Shown: piece by piece, positions 61,267 through 64,000 of the stretch | Numbering within the stretch: the first letter of the stretch is position 1 | How the letters are laid out: every line of letters starts with the position of its first letter | Source: JBEKCD01 sp050015055 | GTDB lineage: Archaea > Thermoproteota > Bathyarchaeia > Bathyarchaeales > Bathycorpusculaceae | Assembly: GCA_050015055.1 (NCBI GenBank) | Contig: JBEKCD010000006.1 | Span: 143,283 to 207,282, forward strand | DNA: 64,000 nucleotides | Reading direction: 5' to 3' | Made by a program: the position numbers and the translations under genes | Notes under the pieces: generated by a model | Databases searched by the model: none | Told to the model about the DNA's origin: nothing | Seen by the model: the letters and a program-made list of their open reading frames with translations, nothing else

Positions 61267-63102
61267 TTAGCTGCCGCTTCCCCAAACATACACGGATACT
61301 GCCGCTGTCGTCATATTCTCTGTTGTTCTTGCAGAGATTAGTATTCCTTGGATCACGTCATTGTTTGACCACAGTTCGGAGGCGTTCTCATCTGTCAAGA
61401 TGAAAGTAGCAAGCGAGCTATCATTTTTAATAGAGTTGCCATTTCTGGAGATTTCGAACGATGTTGTCGTGCCATTTAGCATCAATGCCTGCACCCTTAC
61501 CGTCACATTTTCGTCATCAGCCGTGTTGTTCCATTTTATTGTCACATGAAAATCCACGATTGTTCCTGTGTTGGACGTGAAATTTTCCAGCGCTCCATAG
61601 GTGTCGTTTGTCCCGATCGCGATTAGCTCTTCTGAATACCTGAAATTCACGTACCCAAAATTCTTTGTTTCATAACCCACGGTATCCGTTATGACACTGT
61701 GCATCCCCACGAGCGCAAAAACGGCCCCAACCTTGTTACCATCAAAGTTGCAGCCTGTTACAGTGTTGAAATCTGAACTCCCACCTTCGGTGAATGCATA
61801 ATCCTGCGTCTTGGGCGTCTGTTCATCTGTTGCCACGCATGCACTCATGACTGTCCCAATCGAGTTGTACAGGTCGAATCCCCAACCAGAAACGTTCTGA
61901 CCATTATTCCTTCCTACACAAGACGCCAGCATAGTCTGGTTTGCATAGGCAAGCACGAATCCTCCTCTACCGTTCCTATCGGCGTCACATCCAACAAACA
62001 TGTTTCTGGCTCCAGATATGGAAAAACCATTACGATCAGCCTGATCTAGCGGCGCCGGGTAACCGCATCCCCATGAAATGCAGTTCGAGAAGTAGTTGTC
62101 CACGCCAGATACGTCAAATCCTGAATATCCTGCCCAGCCTGATTCTACATCTATGAACTGATTGTCAGCAGAGTCTACCTCAATGTTGTAGGCACCTGAA
62201 TGGAACACCTCGACGTTTCTGAAAGCATTGTTTACTGGGTATTGCCGGACCCATATTCCTGTTCCGTTGCAATCGTCTATGACAACGTTTTCTATCAGAT
62301 CGTTTGAACCGTAAGACGAATTTGAATCGATAACTATACCATTGCCGGTTGTACCGTTCCATCTGTTGCCGTAGATATTGATGTTACTTATCTGAACGTC
62401 GTGGACATTGTACAAGTCTATAACATCTTTGTTGCTGTCGCTATTCAGACAAATAGTGACCACTCTATTCTCTGAAGCCAATGTCGTACCGTTTAGCGGA
62501 TAAATCGTACTGTCTATATAGTATGCATCATCGGCCGAAGCAAGCGGTTCAAAAAACACAGCTCCGCCATACGGGACATGTGTCAATGCATAGTTAATTA
62601 CCAACGAACAATTCTCATCTTGAATCTCAATTTCCCCTGTGAGCCCACTCTTCGCATAATATGTGTTGTTTTGTTTGAGTATGTAGAATGAGGAGTCTGT
62701 AACAAGAGGCATTTTAGCAAGATAATCATTATAGTCGCTCACAAGCTTGCTGTAGTTCTCCATTAGACTTGCGTACTGGGATTGCAGGCTTGCGTATCCG
62801 CTTTGAAGGCTGCTGATATTTGATCCCAAACCAAGGACCTGGGACTGCAGATTCGCGTACAAAGACCGAAGGTTGCTGTCATTGACTTCCAGAGCACTGC
62901 AGGTTGACGAGAGATTCTCATACTGGAGGTATAGCCCGTCGTACTTTTGCTGGAGAGCGGTCTGTGCATCTTGAAGTCTCGTAATGGATGAATAAGATAG
63001 GACACTGACAATCACAATCGTGGAGATTAGCAACACTGAAAGGACAAAGAGTAAAACATGCGCGGTGACTTTATGTCCAACCAGCTGGGTCTGTCTCATC
63101 AT
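61267..63102 (-). CDS. Membrane-anchored right-handed beta-helix surface protein with coiled coil
   Basis: The 611-residue protein has one N-terminal membrane anchor (about 12-35), then a coiled coil of about 100 residues with repeated LQSQ/LQSGYASL units (about 40-130), and a long parallel beta-helix (about 170-480) with NGIVIDSNSS, NAFRNVEVFHSG, NYFSNCISWG and NMFVGCDADRNG repeats. A beta-sandwich-like region (about 500-611) ends the chain. The layout is a stalk carrying a sugar- or surface-binding beta-helix outside the cell. No catalytic residues are obvious. Start may be ATG 63102 or 63099. Confidence 0.85.
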   Translation of the reverse strand: MMRQTQLVGHKVTAHVLLFVLSVLLISTIVIVSVLSYSSITRLQDAQTALQQKYDGLYLQYENLSSTCSALEVNDSNLRSLYANLQSQVLGLGSNISSLQSGYASLQSQYASLMENYSKLVSDYNDYLAKMPLVTDSSFYILKQNNTYYAKSGLTGEIEIQDENCSLVINYALTHVPYGGAVFFEPLASADDAYYIDSTIYPLNGTTLASENRVVTICLNSDSNKDVIDLYNVHDVQISNINIYGNRWNGTTGNGIVIDSNSSYGSNDLIENVVIDDCNGTGIWVRQYPVNNAFRNVEVFHSGAYNIEVDSADNQFIDVESGWAGYSGFDVSGVDNYFSNCISWGCGYPAPLDQADRNGFSISGARNMFVGCDADRNGRGGFVLAYANQTMLASCVGRNNGQNVSGWGFDLYNSIGTVMSACVATDEQTPKTQDYAFTEGGSSDFNTVTGCNFDGNKVGAVFALVGMHSVITDTVGYETKNFGYVNFRYSEELIAIGTNDTYGALENFTSNTGTIVDFHVTIKWNNTADDENVTVRVQALMLNGTTTSFEISRNGNSIKNDSSLATFILTDENASELWSNNDVIQGILISARTTENMTTAAVSVYVWGSGS

Positions 63103-63147
63103 AGCATCGCCTACAGTGTCAAAGACAGAGGAAATATAATGCTTTGC

Positions 63148-63357
63148 TCAGTTTCTTCTTTTGCAATAACCGTTCAGCGCAAGCGTTGCGATATAGTCGT
63201 TCGTCGGAGTGCTGTTGCCGTCGCCAAAACTCCAAAGATAACTTTTAATATGCCCTCCCATGGCTGCGCTCGAGCCAGAGGCATTGAAAGTCAATGTCTT
63301 ATGGACATAGTAGAGGGGTGAAAGAAGATTCAGTGGTCTTCTTTCAAGCGTGAACAT
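63148..63357 (-). pseudogene. Relic of a PKD-domain surface protein
   Basis: A 69-codon minus-strand frame contains LTFNASGSSAAMGGHIKSYL then WSFGDGNSTPTND, the first half of a PKD domain with its WxFGDG signature. The expected second half (HTYxxxGxYTVTLTV) is absent; the sequence goes on as YIATLALNGYCKRRN and stops. There is no signal peptide. It is most likely a leftover of a larger secreted protein gene, next to the beta-helix protein. Confidence 0.6.
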
Positions 63358-63617
63358 CGAGTACCTTCAATGTGTGCCACGTGCCTCATGCCAAGTTTGC
63401 CAGGCACAATTACACTTATTTCTGGCATAGTCCATCTAGCGCTCGCACTAAGAGGGGGAAAAAGTTTGAGGAACCTCCTCCGATTCCCTAGCTTCTCGTT
63501 GCAACAGTGATGAGCGGCAACGGATCAGCTTATAGAACAATGTTTCAGCAAGAGTTTTATTCGCAGAGGCACACTTTTCCTACTGCTGAAAGTATAATTA
63601 AGGGAGAAAAGAGAGAA

Positions 63618-64000
63618 ATGAACATTAAAATCTTAGCAGTTGTAGCATGCATTGTACTAGCAGTAATGATGTTTTCTCCAACTGTATCACCCGTTCACGC
63701 AAGCCCAGCGGTCATGAACACGATTCAGTACAGGTACTTTGCGACTCAAGACGCTCTGTTCACGGCTCTGCTGTCACCCGACAGTCAGGGCGGCGTTGAC
63801 TCTATGCAATGGCCCTTGACGCACCCTGAGTATACTCAAGCGTTCAACAACACGGGCATCGTCGTGGAACCGTTGTCTGAGGCAGGCGAATACGAGATAG
63901 CCTTCAACAACAACCTCACCGATGGTGTGCAGATGGACCGCAGAAGCCCGATGAATTACACTGACTTCAGAAACGCACTGACTTGTCTTGTCGACAAGCA
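63618..64000 (+). CDS. ABC transporter solute-binding protein (peptide/family 5 type), cut by window end
   Basis: ATG 63618, preceded by GGGAG, opens a frame that runs to the end of the window (127 codons seen). Residues 1-28 are a signal peptide (MNIKILAVVACIVLAVMMF and then SPVHAS). The mature part has the start of a family 5 solute-binding protein: RYFATQDALFTALLSPD, then EIAFNNNLTDGVQMDRRSP and the hallmark YTDFRNALTCLVDKQ, which corresponds to the R-x-A-x-x-x-x-V/I-D-R/K motif of oligopeptide-binding proteins. The rest (about 400-700 residues) and the permease genes lie beyond the window. Confidence 0.75.
   Translation, partial: MNIKILAVVACIVLAVMMFSPTVSPVHASPAVMNTIQYRYFATQDALFTALLSPDSQGGVDSMQWPLTHPEYTQAFNNTGIVVEPLSEAGEYEIAFNNNLTDGVQMDRRSPMNYTDFRNALTCLVDK

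Noticed and set aside
61038..61403. 121-codon plus-strand frame
   Set aside because: Overlaps the end of the beta-helix gene and shows no domain; includes two GCGCGC tracts.
1..64000. CRISPR arrays, intact insertion sequences, rRNA and tRNA genes
   Set aside because: I looked for regular repeats, transposase motifs and T-arm/anticodon patterns and found none that hold up.

Overview
The window reads as a stretch of archaeal chromosome from a strict anaerobe. The evidence is TATA-like boxes about 25 bp ahead of starts, many TTG and GTG starts, GMP synthase split into two genes, an ADP-forming acyl-CoA synthetase, Lrp-type regulators with stand-alone RAM domains, a tungsten-type aldehyde:ferredoxin oxidoreductase, an Hdr-Mvh complex and S8 protease/beta-helix surface proteins. 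A Bathyarchaeia-like lineage fits best, but that is inference from gene content; no rRNA or tRNA gene is present to settle it.

Layout. 0-5 kb: small membrane proteins (two of them broken) and a large secreted subtilisin with beta-helix and dockerin-like parts. 5-10 kb: a redox/metal island (OsmC, Lrp regulator with a tandem palindromic operator, thioredoxin-like protein, Cu-type P-ATPase, methyltransferase, and a 59-residue YHS protein starting at TTG). 10-21 kb: sensing and regulation (RAM proteins, a receiver-PAS-histidine kinase, a winged-helix protein, an Lrp regulator with a cysteine cluster), MBL and DUF1847 proteins, a TauE-like exporter, and degraded DNA with gene remnants. 21-23 kb: two surface/membrane unknowns and a candidate structured RNA.

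23-47 kb is the energy core: an ADP-forming acyl-CoA synthetase fused to GNAT; a ribbon-helix-helix/GcvH-like fusion lacking the lipoyl lysine; a nine-gene operon of NfnB/GltD-like flavoprotein, two MvhD proteins, a double-module HdrA, HdrC, HdrB, NiFe hydrogenase small and large subunits, and a maturation protease; AsnA; an AOR with its ferredoxin; and a thiol:fumarate reductase-like pair (TfrB, TfrA).

49-58 kb carries methylmalonyl-CoA epimerase, biotin ligase, a 12S-type carboxyltransferase, a 5S-type carboxyltransferase, a biotin carrier and the methylmalonyl-CoA mutase catalytic subunit. With fumarate reductase this covers most of a Wood-Werkman-type propionate/succinate route in which a transcarboxylase could move CO2 between methylmalonyl-CoA and pyruvate; no biotin carboxylase is seen here. 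58-64 kb: MoaD-like protein, M24 peptidase, isochorismatase-like hydrolase, flavodoxin, a promoter-preceded hairpin, a beta-helix surface protein, a PKD remnant, and the start of a peptide-type ABC solute-binding protein cut by the window end.

Two themes not explained by genes stand out: exact GCGCGC tracts concentrated between genes, mostly downstream of stops or next to broken genes, and several gene remnants (2-oxoacid acyltransferase, cyclophilin, parvulin, DUF2721, PKD).
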